Below are positions 17,447 through 28,093 of a stretch of DNA of 64,000 nt, piece by piece; the stretch's first letter is position 1; every line of letters begins with the position of its first letter. Below the pieces are notes generated by a model. The model made no database searches. It saw only the letters and a list, made by a program, of their open reading frames with translations, and had not been told where the DNA came from. This DNA is from a delta proteobacterium NaphS2 (GTDB lineage: Bacteria > Desulfobacterota > DSM-4660 > Desulfatiglandales > Desulfatiglandaceae). The stretch is from positions 37,250 through 101,249 of the forward strand of contig ADZZ01000363.1 in assembly GCA_000179315.1 (NCBI GenBank), in the 5' to 3' direction. The translations under genes were made by a program, and so were the position numbers.

Positions 17447-19020
17447 TACACTCCCTCCCTGATGGTTGATTTCGCTTTGAGATCCTTGACCCGCTTATTG
17501 CCATAAAATCTTTTTTTGAGTTCCTGTTTGGCCAGAACAATTCTTTTGAGATCAAGGCCTTCCGGTGCCGATTCCAGAGTTGACTCCTCAAAAATTGAAA
17601 AGACGTGTCTTTGAAGCGCTTGGAGCCATGTCAAGAATAATTCCGCAGGCGGCAACCTGGTGTCACCCGGAAGTTTCGCCATGGCATCCAGAAGCCGGTA
17701 AAAGTCCTGCTCCGTCTCTTCCCAGAATTGCTGATCAACAAAGGTCATATCGCCCTTTGCATCTCCAGGACGTCTAAATCGAGCCGCCTTTATCTGATTA
17801 CGCAAAATCTTAACCGCTTCTCTTGCAACCGCTATTAACTCTCCAGCCCAGGCGACAAGGTTCTCTTTTTGGTTCTTATCAAGTGAGAATACTGGAAAAT
17901 GCGCCTCATACCAGCAGCGCGCCTTCATATTGTCCATATCATATCCAAAGCACCACAAGGCTGCCGAAGAGGAGCCAAACAGAGATTGACCACGTTCCTC
18001 ATTGAAGAATTGTACAATCTTGGCCGCTTTTTCGCCCCGGTCCAAATCCTGAAAGGCCAAACTCAGCCAGTGGCGGTACCCCAATCCACTCTTCTGACCT
18101 TTCAGGGACAGGGGAGGATTTTTCTTTTTGTCATCGAAACGATAAGGTGTCAGAGGATGGACAAAGGGGCCATCATAATTGATTCCGTGTTTTTTTGTCC
18201 GGTAGTGCCTGTACACCGAATCCGTTTCCCTGCCACAGAGATCGCACTTATCGCTACCCTCACTGCTTTCGAGTCTGATTCTTCGGGGCATTCCCCAATA
18301 CATCTGCAGGGTATGCACATCACTGGGTGTCGTGATCCTGCCGTTATCGTCCGACAGACGTGTCGGGCTAAGCCACGGCATGATGGCTGAGTCTACAGAG
18401 TCCATTCCCGGCAGTTCTTCCACTGAAAGAACATTGAGCCAGAGCTTCTCCCATAGTTGACTTCCATTCCCTTGAGGGACAATCAAGGTCGTCAACGGGC
18501 CTCCTCCACGCAAACCTACCCTTTGGCCGGCTCCTCCCGAAGGGGAGTTTATCTGAAGAGTGAAAAGAGCCATGGCCGTGCAAGCCGGACAAAAACCCGC
18601 GATCTGATTTCGTTTCACAAAATGGTCCAGGTTGTCGACGATGGTCTTCTCTCCGGGGGCCTCAATAAGCAATGCTGCTATTTCCTTACCTTTACCGTCC
18701 GGCAGATCATAGTCCTGCATGAAAGCCACACCTTCCGAGTTGTAAAGCTCAAATGCGCTAACTGGATTGACAAAAGCCTGCTTTAGCCTCTCCGGTTCAG
18801 GCCATTCCTCCCAATAAATCTCCCATTCATCCTCATCCTCCGGTGCAAAACAGGTTTGCAGCAACCCGATGAGAAACTGATAGAGAGCACCCTGAAAATC
18901 AGGGCGCGGAGCGTCGATTTCCATAACCGGGTTGTCCCTCTCCACGATCTGCCAGGGTGCGATCCTGTCTTTGCCGAGTTCGCGAATAACCGGAATCCAG
19001 GGATCATTTATCAAATTCAT
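17446..19020 (-). CDS. cas8e: Cas8e (Cse1/CasA), Cascade large subunit
   Basis: A 524-residue large subunit that recognises the PAM and recruits Cas3. The start MNLINDPWIPV is the Cse1 signature. A Zn-finger-like CDLCGRETDSVY lies near residue 255, and SGLGYRHWLSLAF is also typical. ATG 19020 is preceded by GGAGGAGG and begins two bases after the cas3 stop, so cas3 and cas8e are coupled. Length and motifs are normal. Confidence 0.93.
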   Translation of the reverse strand: MNLINDPWIPVIRELGKDRIAPWQIVERDNPVMEIDAPRPDFQGALYQFLIGLLQTCFAPEDEDEWEIYWEEWPEPERLKQAFVNPVSAFELYNSEGVAFMQDYDLPDGKGKEIAALLIEAPGEKTIVDNLDHFVKRNQIAGFCPACTAMALFTLQINSPSGGAGQRVGLRGGGPLTTLIVPQGNGSQLWEKLWLNVLSVEELPGMDSVDSAIMPWLSPTRLSDDNGRITTPSDVHTLQMYWGMPRRIRLESSEGSDKCDLCGRETDSVYRHYRTKKHGINYDGPFVHPLTPYRFDDKKKNPPLSLKGQKSGLGYRHWLSLAFQDLDRGEKAAKIVQFFNEERGQSLFGSSSAALWCFGYDMDNMKARCWYEAHFPVFSLDKNQKENLVAWAGELIAVAREAVKILRNQIKAARFRRPGDAKGDMTFVDQQFWEETEQDFYRLLDAMAKLPGDTRLPPAELFLTWLQALQRHVFSIFEESTLESAPEGLDLKRIVLAKQELKKRFYGNKRVKDLKAKSTIREGV

Positions 19021-19022
19021 GT

Positions 19023-21725
19023 TTATCCTCCTCCTTCTGAGTGCCACCCATAGTCCCTGCTGTAGTAAGGAGCTGTATCCTCAGTAAGTGGAAAAATATC
19101 CATCCAGTAAATGGCTTTTTCTTCGGTTTTCAGTTCCTCGATCAAAGGCCGCATCGAATCCGGAATTTCCTGCCTGACTTTTTTCCACTGTCTTTCTGGA
19201 ACCTTGACGACGCTCATGGGCCATTGATGGTGGTCTGTTTCGGCGTAAGGGATCAGGCGGCCGTCTTCCATTCGAGCAAGGGCCACGGAAACGCTTTCTT
19301 CCTCGCTTAATCGTGTGGGAATTCTAATTTCCTCATCCCAATCACCACTGGAACGTGTATATCCCTTGCTCAACTTGAGGACATTCAAATCCGCCATGCT
19401 CTTTTTCGACTGGTCCTCTCCTGCCGCCTTTAATGACGCCTTTTTCAGCGCAGCCGGAATGCGCTCCAGGGCAGCTTCTGAATAGACGCCTTCGATCAAG
19501 GCCCTGGCGTCATTGGGCATGGAAAATTCGCCTTCAAAATCGTTCATCAGACATTTTAATGTCAGCCACAGTTGGCCGACATGCGGATAAACCGCCTGGG
19601 TTCCTTTCTGATGGGTTTTGAGCCAGTCCTCCTTGGGATTTTCATGAAACTCGGGGGCAAACAGATAGAGCACCGGGGTTCCCCTCTCATCCCTGGCGCC
19701 AGGTTCTCTCAACCTGTTCCCCTTTCGGTCGCGAATATGCCGTTTTTCACGCCCTGCGCGCTGAATCAGAAGATCAATGGGAGCAAGGTCCGTGATGAGC
19801 ACATCAAAGTCGAGATCCAAAGACTGCTCTACCACCTGGGTGGCAATCAGCACGTGCCCGCTCCGGCAATTCTCATCGGATTCCTCCCCAAACCGTTCCA
19901 CCGCATTCAGCTCGATCCGTTGTCTGTCCACCATGGCAAACCGCCCATGAAACAGGTGCAATTGTCGGCTGTCCAGCCACCCAGCCTCTTCCAGAGATCG
20001 ATAGGTTTCAAGAGCCGCTTTGACGGTGTTTCGAATCCAGCAGACGCATTGCCCCTCTTCAACTGCTTTCCGGATCTGCGCCATGACCGCGTCTTCCGCG
20101 GTGATGTGCCTTATTCTGATGGTCCGTTTTACGTCTTCCCGGGTATTGATGTGTGCTTCAGATGTGTTGCGGACAGATGAATGAGTTGCCAGCGGATACG
20201 CATTGCAGGAGATCTTCGGAGCGCTTCGATCGAGGCCGTGATGGAAAGCGGCGATCAATTTTTCACGCATGGTTTGCGGCAGGGTGGCTGAGAGCATGAT
20301 AACGGAACCACCCTGCCTTGCATGAATTTCCAGCAGAGCATCCAGCAGTTTCTGCATGTAACTGTCATAAGCGTGCACTTCATCCACCAACAATACCTTG
20401 CGATTGAGGCCGAGGAGCCTCAGGGATTGATGGCGGGCGGGGAGCACCGCCAGTAAGGCCTGATCAAGAGTTCCAACGCCAACATCAGCCAGTAAACTCT
20501 TTTTCCGGCTATCCGCAAGCCAGGCATTACAATAAGCTGTGGCGGCCAATTCCGTTTCGTTTTCATCCACCTTGTAGTTCATCTCGGAAGACGGACTCTC
20601 AGGCACCATAACGGATTTCCGAAAGGCTTCGGACAAATGCCTTGCGCCATGGGCCAATACCAAAGAAGGCATATGCGTTTGCTCATATAACAGCCGGTAC
20701 ACCTTTTCCATCCTTTGATACATGGCATTTGCCGTAGCCATGGTCGGTAATGCCAAATAAAGACCCTCCGCCACACCGGCATTCAGAAGGCGATGTATCA
20801 AGACCAAGGCCGCCTCGGTCTTGCCTGCTCCCGTAACATCTTCGAGAATAAAGATTTGTGGTGTATCCGTTATGGGTACATCAACAGCGTAGTTCTGTAG
20901 CGGCGTGGGTTGTTTGATGAAAGGGAAAAGAGTGGTCAACCCTTTAAACCGGCTCGCCCTCGGTGCTGAAGGAAGACATTGAATTGCCTCTTGTGCGGAA
21001 GGCAGCGCACGGTTATGCCAATAGAGACTCAGTTCCTCAGGTTCCATTTGAAACCTGAAAAAGTCCTGGTTGGATCCCAGCCAGTCCGCAAGGACCGTCA
21101 CACCCGCTAGTTGCCAGGAAATGGGTTTCAGTTTCCTTTTCATTTGTTTTTCGAGAAGTTCCGACCCGTTAAATTCCGAAAGGAAGAGACTGTAAACGTC
21201 CAATGCAAAATGAAGGGCTGCTTCCTCATCTTCTCTCTCAAAGAAATAAGGGATCCACACCCCCGATTTTTTAGGGGGCACACCATGGTGACCGGTGACA
21301 ATTTCAAGCCATGGGCTTATGCTTTTGATCCACCGGCGATTTTCTGAAAGAGACGATTCAACCTGGGAATCAAGTCGACCCTTCCACAGCAAAAAACCAA
21401 GGGTATCATGTCGCTCCGCATAACGCATACTCGAGTTTGCCGTTACCAATAACGGTGATAGACCGGGCTTAAGTCCCTGGAAAGCTCTGGCGAATTTTCC
21501 CAAATCGTGAAGCGCTAAACAGAAAACAAAGAAGTCACGAAACCAATCGGATTCGACCCCAAGCATTTCGGATAATCTTCCACATAGAGCTTTCTCCGGA
21601 GACAGAAGGTGCCAGCCGACCGCCGCAACATCCAGGCAATGATAGGGCAGCAGGTGATACACCCCCCCTTCATGTTGGTCGGCCTTTCCCCAGTATCTGA
21701 AATATCGCGGAAATTTCTTTTGCAT
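19023..21725 (-). CDS. cas3: Cas3 nuclease-helicase
   Basis: A 900-residue Cas3 that degrades target DNA after Cascade binding. The HD nuclease domain is N-terminal (His29, then the HD pair in ALHDLGKF at residues 73-74). The superfamily 2 helicase has a Walker A DVTGAGKTEAAL near residue 300, the DEVH box in LLVDEVHAYD near 447, and the C-terminal motif QVVEQSLDLDFDVLITDLAP. It is first in the operon. No clear promoter was recognised upstream. It appears full length and intact. Confidence 0.95.
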   Translation of the reverse strand: MQKKFPRYFRYWGKADQHEGGVYHLLPYHCLDVAAVGWHLLSPEKALCGRLSEMLGVESDWFRDFFVFCLALHDLGKFARAFQGLKPGLSPLLVTANSSMRYAERHDTLGFLLWKGRLDSQVESSLSENRRWIKSISPWLEIVTGHHGVPPKKSGVWIPYFFEREDEEAALHFALDVYSLFLSEFNGSELLEKQMKRKLKPISWQLAGVTVLADWLGSNQDFFRFQMEPEELSLYWHNRALPSAQEAIQCLPSAPRASRFKGLTTLFPFIKQPTPLQNYAVDVPITDTPQIFILEDVTGAGKTEAALVLIHRLLNAGVAEGLYLALPTMATANAMYQRMEKVYRLLYEQTHMPSLVLAHGARHLSEAFRKSVMVPESPSSEMNYKVDENETELAATAYCNAWLADSRKKSLLADVGVGTLDQALLAVLPARHQSLRLLGLNRKVLLVDEVHAYDSYMQKLLDALLEIHARQGGSVIMLSATLPQTMREKLIAAFHHGLDRSAPKISCNAYPLATHSSVRNTSEAHINTREDVKRTIRIRHITAEDAVMAQIRKAVEEGQCVCWIRNTVKAALETYRSLEEAGWLDSRQLHLFHGRFAMVDRQRIELNAVERFGEESDENCRSGHVLIATQVVEQSLDLDFDVLITDLAPIDLLIQRAGREKRHIRDRKGNRLREPGARDERGTPVLYLFAPEFHENPKEDWLKTHQKGTQAVYPHVGQLWLTLKCLMNDFEGEFSMPNDARALIEGVYSEAALERIPAALKKASLKAAGEDQSKKSMADLNVLKLSKGYTRSSGDWDEEIRIPTRLSEEESVSVALARMEDGRLIPYAETDHHQWPMSVVKVPERQWKKVRQEIPDSMRPLIEELKTEEKAIYWMDIFPLTEDTAPYYSRDYGWHSEGGG

Positions 21726-22382
21726 TATGCGGGCTCTGAATTCGGACTTCCTGAAACAATGGCCTTCTATTTGCCGAAAGATCAGATAACTCGGTATTTC
21801 TTGACGTCATTCAAGTTGGTTTTGAGAATCCGAATGTTTCCTCAATGGCAATACATGACCATTAGGGACACAAAGATATACTTGCAAAAAAATCCTGAAG
21901 CGGTAGAATTTAGCATAACCTCTTAAATTTGATGAAGAATAGAATAAGCATTCTGGCAAAAAAATGTTTTGTTTGTTCTTTGTCGGCTGGACAAAATCCA
22001 TCGCATCACTCAATGAATGCCGCGGATGAAAACCGCCGAGGTGCTCATTTGAGAAATTTCGCTTTCAATAAAGCATTTAAGAAAAGTGATTTAAAAACTA
22101 CCTCGTGCCTATACACTTTAAGAAAAAGATTTTGGGTTGGCAATGCCGAACGCCCTTAAAAATATGGGTTTTCCAACGAGATCTACCCCAAAAACATTAT
22201 CTTGAACAGTATAGCATCATTAACTACCCATTGGAGGCTTGAGATGGTGACTTCGGACGATGCGGTTCGAATGAAGGAAGAAAAGGAGGAAATCGCAAAG
22301 CCCCATCTGCGCTCGTATAAAGCGATAAAGATCCCTACCCCCCCACCTTGATTTCCAGTATGGTTGGATCTGCTTATCCCAT
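21726..22382. other. Stretch without a clear gene
   Basis: Upstream region of the cas operon, AT-richer than its surroundings. Short open frames exist, but none has a ribosome site plus a recognisable product. The cas promoter should lie here; no consensus pair of boxes stood out. Confidence 0.5.
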
Positions 22383-23018
22383 CTAAACGGCGCCCCTGCT
22401 GTCATCACACGGTTCGTCGAGATTTGCCGCTCTCGCCTGTTCCGGTCCCATGGCCGTCTGATTTGCACAAACCGGCATCTGGAATGTGCTCATCTTTTCG
22501 CATCCTACCTCTTTTCTGAGCCGTCTTGAAAGGATTTTGAGGTGTTCCTTCTCCTCGGAAAGAATGCCACCTACAAATTGTTTCCCCTTATCATCTTCCG
22601 TCAGGTCCCGCATGATCAGAAAAAAAGTAATCGCATCCTTTTCGAATTGAATAGCCAGGCGCAACGCATCTTCCACGGTTTTGATTTCAGTCGTATATTT
22701 TTCAACATTCTCCACATTTCGAAAAACATTCATATCCGCGGTATCTTGAATATACTGATTGGTCTCTTCATCAGTCTTCCGCTTAATGTCGTCCGTCGGG
22801 TCATAATCGGTCGGTTGTTTGGCTGATGACGGCAGTTCCGCCCGCATTTTCCGCAACTTATCGAGATGCGCTTCCTCATCTTTTTCCAGCTGGGAAAAAA
22901 TCTCCTTAACGTCATCTTCCGCCAGGGCGTTTCGTCCGTTTTTGTAAAAAATGACACCGTTTTTCTCGATTTCGATCGCCGTGCGAAAAACTTCATCTGC
23001 ATTAAAGCCCAATATCAT
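22383..23018 (-). CDS. Rubrerythrin-family diiron protein
   Basis: A 211-residue ferritin-like protein starting MILGFNADEVFRTAIEIEKN. Two sets of metal ligands are visible: EIEKNG with EKDEEAHLDKL in the first half, and QFEKDAITFF with EEKEHLKIL in the second. These are the ExxH pairs of a four-helix diiron site. No rubredoxin-type C-terminal domain is present; the tail after residue 185 is irregular with two cysteines. Such proteins reduce peroxide in anaerobes. AAAGGAG lies before the ATG. It stands alone, upstream of and in line with the cas operon. Confidence 0.82.
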   Translation of the reverse strand: MILGFNADEVFRTAIEIEKNGVIFYKNGRNALAEDDVKEIFSQLEKDEEAHLDKLRKMRAELPSSAKQPTDYDPTDDIKRKTDEETNQYIQDTADMNVFRNVENVEKYTTEIKTVEDALRLAIQFEKDAITFFLIMRDLTEDDKGKQFVGGILSEEKEHLKILSRRLRKEVGCEKMSTFQMPVCANQTAMGPEQARAANLDEPCDDSRGAV

Positions 23019-23342
23019 AACTGATCAACTCCTTTCCATACCGTCGAGGTATCGACAAAATGTTCATTCGAGGGTTTCCTCATCGCTATGCAAAATCCCT
23101 TTTTCACTATGATGCTTCTTACACAGCGCGTCGTCAATGGGGTTCTGAAGGTATAATGGCGGAGAATTACGCTTACACGCCTAGCCAAGAATGGTCATTA
23201 GAACGGTTTTCTGGTTTTTCGAGGTCTGCCGAATACACGAAAGACCCCATAGCCTAACCGATTCGAACCCGTTAGAATCTTTTTTGTCAACTACCGAATT
23301 TAATCTTTAATGTTTCATTACGAAATGAGAGGAGATCAGATT

Positions 23343-23630
23343 ATGTCTACCAAAGATGCATATGTCCAAAAACTGCACGCCAAACTGGACGAGTGGAATG
23401 CCCAAATCGATAAGATGAAAGCGAAGGCCGATCTGGCCGAGGCCGATTCACGAATCGAATACAACAAACGGATTGCAGTGCTACAGGAAAAACGGAGTGA
23501 AACCAAACAGAAGATTGAGGCCCTCCGTAAGGCCGGTGCAGGCGCGTGGGAAGACCTGAAATCGGGCGTCCAGCTGGCCGTTGAATCCATGGAAGAGGCG
23601 TTAATTTCGGCCAAATCTCGATTCAAATAG
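23343..23630 (+). CDS. Coiled-coil stress protein of the sll1863 type
   Basis: A 95-residue protein starting MSTKDAYVQKLHAKLDEWNA, almost entirely charged helix with Lys/Glu/Ala heptads, ending in AGAGAWEDLKSGVQLAVESM-EEAL. This matches the small sll1863-family stress proteins of unknown mechanism. GAGAGGAG precedes the ATG at 23343. A degraded paralogue follows immediately. Confidence 0.72.
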   Translation: MSTKDAYVQKLHAKLDEWNAQIDKMKAKADLAEADSRIEYNKRIAVLQEKRSETKQKIEALRKAGAGAWEDLKSGVQLAVESMEEALISAKSRFK

Positions 23631-23646
23631 CTTTCTCTGCAACGAA

Positions 23647-23848
23647 ATGAGCCAGGCTTCCCGTGAGAAAGCCAGCAAGACCTTGAAAGGTTCTCAGGAA
23701 AAAAAGAAACGACCTCAGCGAATGGTACGGGGGCCTGAAGCACAGTTCCAAGAAAGCCTGGAATGATGTAAAAGACGGCTTTGCATCGGGATACGCATCC
23801 CTGGCCGAAGCGTTTGACAAAGCTCAGAATGAATTTACTTCAAAGTAG
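23647..23848 (+). pseudogene. Degraded second sll1863-type gene
   Basis: The 3' part reads LKHSSKKAWNDVKDGFASGY, then ASLAEAFDKAQNEF before TAG. This resembles the C-terminus of the preceding gene (AWEDLKSGVQLAVESMEEAL). The 5' part (MSQASREKASKTLKGSQEKK) is in another frame, so at least one base change breaks it. Probably a decayed tandem duplicate. Confidence 0.5.
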
Positions 23849-23892
23849 AAGGGCCGACCGCACATGCACTTCCCCATCATTCTGCCCCTTCC

Positions 23893-25203
23893 GCTGATCA
23901 ACAAGGGAGCATCTTCAGGCTTGATGGGGCGGACAAAGATCCGGAGGCCATGGGTTGTGGTCTCCTTCGACTCGTATTGTTCAGGGTAAGAACTGATCAC
24001 CAGATGGTGCGGCGTGGGAACCAGGGTTTTTCGGACCAGGACTCTGACGTCCACGGCAACGGGTTTGCCGTCTTTTACGAGGACGGGATTCATATCAAGT
24101 TCGGCAATCTCCGGAAAATCCACGAGGAGCTGTGACAGACAAATGAGCAGCCGCTCCATGACGCCCATATCGGCCCCGGGCATATTCCTGTATCCCTTCA
24201 GGATCTTGTAGGCCTTGGTCTCTTCGATGAGTCTTCGCGCCAACGTCCGGTTGAGTGGTACCAAACCGATATTTCGATCGCCGATGACTTCCGCAAAAAC
24301 GCCGCCCATACCGAAGAGGATCACGGGACCGAACAGTTCATCACGATTGGCCCCGATCAGAAGTTCCAGGTCCGCCTTTTACACCATGGGTTGAAGCGTC
24401 ACACCGCAAATTTCTGCAGCAGGATCGTAGTTGCGGGCCGCGTTTATCACTTTGTCATAGGCATCCCGAACCTCCTGTTTACTTCCGAGATCGGTCCGTA
24501 TCCCCCGTGCCTCGGTCTTATGGACGATGTCGGGCGAGAGGATCTTCATGACGAGAGGGTAACCCATGTCGGCCGCCAGTCTCAGTGCCTCATCCATTGA
24601 TTCGGCAACCTCCGTCCGATTTACCGGAATTCCATAGCAGGCCAGCAGGCGTTTTGATTCAGCCTCTTCCATGAATGCATTTTTCCCGGCCAAAGCGCTG
24701 TCCATAAGCGCCCTTGCCTCCGACCCCTGCTTCGCCACATCCCCGGACCTAGAAGGAATCTCCTGGAGCAACTCGAGATTGCGGGCATAATCATATAACA
24801 CCGCGAAAGAGCGGATGGCCCGCTCCGGGGTGTCGTATGTGGGAATTCCCGTCTTGTTGAGGATGGTTCGCCCTGCTTCCACGTCCAATCCGCCCATCAT
24901 GGCGGCAAAGACAGGATAGGGTTTCCCTTTGAGATCCTTGCTCAGCGTCTCGGCCACCTCGGTGGGATCCGTCATGGCTTGCGCGTTTACAATAACAAGC
25001 ATTCCATCTACGCTTTCGGCTTCAAAACAGCAGTTCGTCACTTGCCCATACCGTTGGGCCGTCGCATCCCCAAGGATGTCGATGGGATTGCCATGGCCCC
25101 AAAAAGTCGGCACAGTCAAAAAAGTCTTCCAGGGTGCGGACACGGGCAAGGTTGTAAAGTCCCATGTTTTCTCCCAATCACAAACGATACTTATACTTTT
25201 CAA
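23893..25203 (-). pseudogene. ADP-forming acyl/acetyl-CoA synthetase with GNAT tail, decayed
   Basis: The minus strand matches the large acetyl-CoA synthetase (ADP-forming) type: GNPIDILGDATAQRYG, AMTDPTEVAETL, ATP-grasp segments YPLVMKILSPDIVHKTEARG and VILFGMGGVFAEV. It ends in the first residues of a GNAT acetyltransferase domain (RPIKPEDAPLL). Four lesions are visible. The N-terminal CoA-binding domain is missing. A frame change and internal deletion occur near 25120, where ARVRTLEDFFDCADF in one frame meets GHGNPID in another. An in-frame TAA lies at 24379-24381 between LQPMV and KADLELLIG. The GNAT domain is cut short. Confidence 0.8.
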
Positions 25204-25227
25204 AATACGATAATCCCAGGTTCTGGT

Positions 25228-25250
25228 AAATGGGGTTGATCCTGTATTTG
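25228..25250. repeat. Short recurring motif, copy 3
   Basis: AAATGGGGTTGATCCTGTAT lies between two gene relics and resembles 475-500 and 10971-10997. Confidence 0.35.
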
Positions 25251-25264
25251 TTTTCAGGATTCCG

Positions 25265-25390
25265 GGTACGCAATGGTGTCTCTCAATACCGTCCGGTGGA
25301 CCCTCGCCACGCTCTTAGCCGGGATTCAGATCGCCTTCACCCAACCCATCCGCATCGATGACGTGGTCGCGGATACTGTCAAATATCGCC
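25265..25390 (+). pseudogene. MscS-type channel fragment
   Basis: About 42 codons (SLNTVRWTLATLLAGIQIAF, then TQPIRIDDVV) match the pore-helix and beta-domain entry of small mechanosensitive channels. Nothing before or after continues the match. A deletion remnant. Confidence 0.5.
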
Positions 25391-25409
25391 CATCTTCCCT
25401 TACAAGATC

Positions 25410-25922
25410 TCCCGTGCCTACCTGGCGGACACGCTGATTCTTGAAATCACCTTTCGCCACAGGAACGGGGAGGCGCGACTTCTGGATTTCTTTACCATGC
25501 GCAAAGGCGGAGAGCACCACCCCCATCAACAAATCCTGAGAATTTTGATTTCAGGTTGGAGATGAAACACCGTCACCGGCTCATGGGATCATGCACGGCG
25601 TTCAGCCATTGTGCTCAAAGGACTGTCCAACGCTCCCACGGACGACGGATTACCGGGAAAAGAAGGGGTTTTTCTGTCGGCATCTTTCTGGCTGGCTGAA
25701 TGTCTGGCAAGACAGGGTCGTTTGGAAAAAGCGCACACGGTTTTTAAACGGGCCATTTCCACCGGAAACGACCTTCAGCTCTTTTCCGAAGAATACGATC
25801 CGGACTCGGGGGAAATGCTCGGCAATTTTCCCCAGGCCCTGACCCATCTTTCCCTGATCGCAGCCATCGTCGCTTTCAAGGACATGCAAAAATATCCAGT
25901 AAAGAACCACCAAAATACATGA
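25410..25922 (+). pseudogene. GH15-type glucoamylase fragment with internal deletion
   Basis: Two pieces of a GH15-family glycoside hydrolase are joined: an N-terminal piece (RAYLADTLILEITFRHRNGE, LLDFFTMRKGGEH) and a C-terminal piece (GVFLSASFWLAECLARQGRL, FSEEYDPDSGEMLGNFPQAL, THLSLIAA). The central catalytic part is absent and the pieces are not in one frame. The C-terminal open frame ends at 25922. Confidence 0.65.
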
Positions 25923-26008
25923 ATTACCCCATTTAAATTTCAGGAAATCCGGCTTATGGTGTTTCGAAACTTTGAAAGGAAAAATCCAAAAACCCCGGGA
26001 GAGCCACC

Positions 26009-26410
26009 ATGACCGCACAAACCGCCGTTTCGCTCTTTTCGCCATGGGAACCGGGCATTTTCAGCCTGGCGCTCTATACGGCCCTGGTTCTGGCGCTGGT
26101 GTCGGTGATGCTGTTTCTTTGCACCTGGCTGGGTGAAAAAAAGCCCAATTCCGAAAAGACAACACCTTACGAATGCGGCATCCTTCCCACGGGCAACGCC
26201 CGCTTCCGTTACCCGGTTCCTTTCTATCGGGTCGCCCTTTTCTTTCTCATTTTTGACCTGGAGGCTGTTTTCATTTTCGCCTGGGCCGTGGCGTTCAAGG
26301 AATTGGGATGGGCCGGGTGGGTGCAAATTACGTTTTTTATTTTGGTGCTACTGCTGAGTCTTTTCTATGTCTGGAAAAAGGGAGGACTCCATTGGAAAAT
26401 CGGAAGATGA
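26009..26410 (+). CDS. nuoA: Complex I subunit A
   Basis: A 133-residue NuoA with three hydrophobic helices. The conserved loop EKTTPYECGILPTGNARFRY and the acidic helix LIFDLEAVFIFAWAV are present. It helps form the quinone site region between the membrane arm and NuoH. GGAGAGCCACC precedes the start. It is first in the nuo cluster, with pgi 25 bases downstream. Intact. Confidence 0.92.
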   Translation: MTAQTAVSLFSPWEPGIFSLALYTALVLALVSVMLFLCTWLGEKKPNSEKTTPYECGILPTGNARFRYPVPFYRVALFFLIFDLEAVFIFAWAVAFKELGWAGWVQITFFILVLLLSLFYVWKKGGLHWKIGR

Positions 26411-26435
26411 TTTTATGACGGAAGGAAATTAGAAT

Positions 26436-28070
26436 ATGACAACGGATACGACTCCCTTGGCCCATCAACCGGCATGGAAGGCCCTGAAAGACCACCATGA
26501 AAAAATTCGAAATCTTCATCTCCGCGCGCTTTTTGCGGATGACCCCGGCCGCGGCGAGCGGATGACCGCTGAGGCAGGGGGCATTTATCTGGATTTCGCC
26601 AAGAACCGCATCACCGACCAAACCCTGGAATTACTTCTGAACCTGGCGCGGGAATGCCGTCTCAAGGACCGGATTGATGCCATGTTCCGGGGGGAAAAAA
26701 TCAACATCACCGAAGAACGGGCCGTGCTTCACACGGCCCTTCGGGCACCTGTTGACGCCGAGATCATGGTGGACGGCGAAAACGTGGTGCCTCACGTTCA
26801 TGAGGTGCTGGACCGGATGGCCCGTTTCTGTGACCGGGTTCGCGATGGTGACTGGAAGGGGCACACCGGAAGACCCATTCGGAATGTCATCAATGTGGGT
26901 ATCGGCGGCTCCGATCTGGGGCCCGTAATGGCCTACGAGGCGCTCGTGCATTATAGCAGGCGGGACATGGTTTTTCGCTTTGTCTCCAATGTGGACGGCA
27001 CCGATTTCGCCGAGGCGGTTCAGGATCTCGATGCGGCCGAAACCCTCTTCATCATTTCTTCTAAAACCTTCACAACCCTTGAAACCATGACCAACGCCCA
27101 CACGGCCCGCGACTGGATATTGGCGGCATTCTCGGACGATGATAAAGCCATTGCCAGACATTTCGTGGCCGTATCCACCAACAGCGAAAGAGTGACGCAG
27201 TTCGGCATCGATACGGACAACATGTTTGAATTCTGGGACTGGGTGGGGGGCCGCTATTCCATGGATTCGGCCATCGGCCTCTCCACCATGCTGGCCGTGG
27301 GACCGGATCGCTTCAGGGAGATGCTGAGCGGCTTTCACCAAATGGACGAACATTTCCGCACTGCTCCCTTTGAAAAAAACCTGCCGGTACTGATGGGGCT
27401 TTTGGCCATCTGGTACAATGATTTCTTCGGTGCCCAGACCGTGGCGGTCCTCCCCTACGAACAGTACCTCAAGCGATTTCCCGCTTATCTTCAACAGCTC
27501 ACCATGGAGAGCAACGGAAAACACACCACCCTGGAAGGCGACAAAACCCCGTATGAAACCGGACCCATCTACTGGGGGGAGCCGGGGACCAACGGCCAGC
27601 ACTCCTTTTATCAACTGATCCACCAGGGAACGCGGCTGATCCCCTGCGATTTCATCGCCTTCATGAAGACGCTCAATCCCTTGGGGCGGCACCATGACAT
27701 GCTCATGGCCAATGTCTTTGCCCAGACCGAGGCCCTGGCATTCGGAAAAACGCCGGAGGAAGCCAAGGCCGAGGGTATTTCGGAACGGCTCATCCCCCAT
27801 CGGACTTTCGAAGGGAACCGTCCTTCCAATACAATTTTATTGGAACGGCTCACTCCGGAAAGTTTGGGCAAGCTGGTGGCCCTCTATGAGCACAGCGTCT
27901 TCACCCAAGGGGTCATCTGGAACATCAACTCCTTCGACCAATGGGGCGTGGAGCTGGGAAAAGCGCTGGCTCAACGGATCCTTCCCGAGTTGGAAAGCCG
28001 TGAAGCACCCGAGCTTAAACACGACGGTTCCACCAACGCCCTGATCCGGCGATATCGGAAGTTCAAATAG
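26436..28070 (+). CDS. pgi: Glucose-6-phosphate isomerase
   Basis: A 544-residue phosphoglucose isomerase that interconverts glucose-6-phosphate and fructose-6-phosphate in glycolysis and gluconeogenesis. Family signatures include [34 protein letters not shown], the [12 protein letters not shown] segment, and [11 protein letters not shown] with the catalytic region around [19 protein letters not shown]. Length and motifs are normal. GGAAATTAGAAT precedes the ATG. It lies between nuoA and nuoBCD with short gaps, so it is presumably co-transcribed with complex I although it has no part in it. Confidence 0.95.
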   Translation: MTTDTTPLAHQPAWKALKDHHEKIRNLHLRALFADDPGRGERMTAEAGGIYLDFAKNRITDQTLELLLNLARECRLKDRIDAMFRGEKINITEERAVLHTALRAPVDAEIMVDGENVVPHVHEVLDRMARFCDRVRDGDWKGHTGRPIRNVINVGIGGSDLGPVMAYEALVHYSRRDMVFRFVSNVDGTDFAEAVQDLDAAETLFIISSKTFTTLETMTNAHTARDWILAAFSDDDKAIARHFVAVSTNSERVTQFGIDTDNMFEFWDWVGGRYSMDSAIGLSTMLAVGPDRFREMLSGFHQMDEHFRTAPFEKNLPVLMGLLAIWYNDFFGAQTVAVLPYEQYLKRFPAYLQQLTMESNGKHTTLEGDKTPYETGPIYWGEPGTNGQHSFYQLIHQGTRLIPCDFIAFMKTLNPLGRHHDMLMANVFAQTEALAFGKTPEEAKAEGISERLIPHRTFEGNRPSNTILLERLTPESLGKLVALYEHSVFTQGVIWNINSFDQWGVELGKALAQRILPELESREAPELKHDGSTNALIRRYRKFK

Positions 28071-28093
28071 ACCGCCATGGAAGAAATCGGAAG

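Noticed and set aside
26631..27800. A 389-codon open frame antisense to pgi
   Set aside because: A by-product of GC-rich coding on the other strand, no recognisable motifs.
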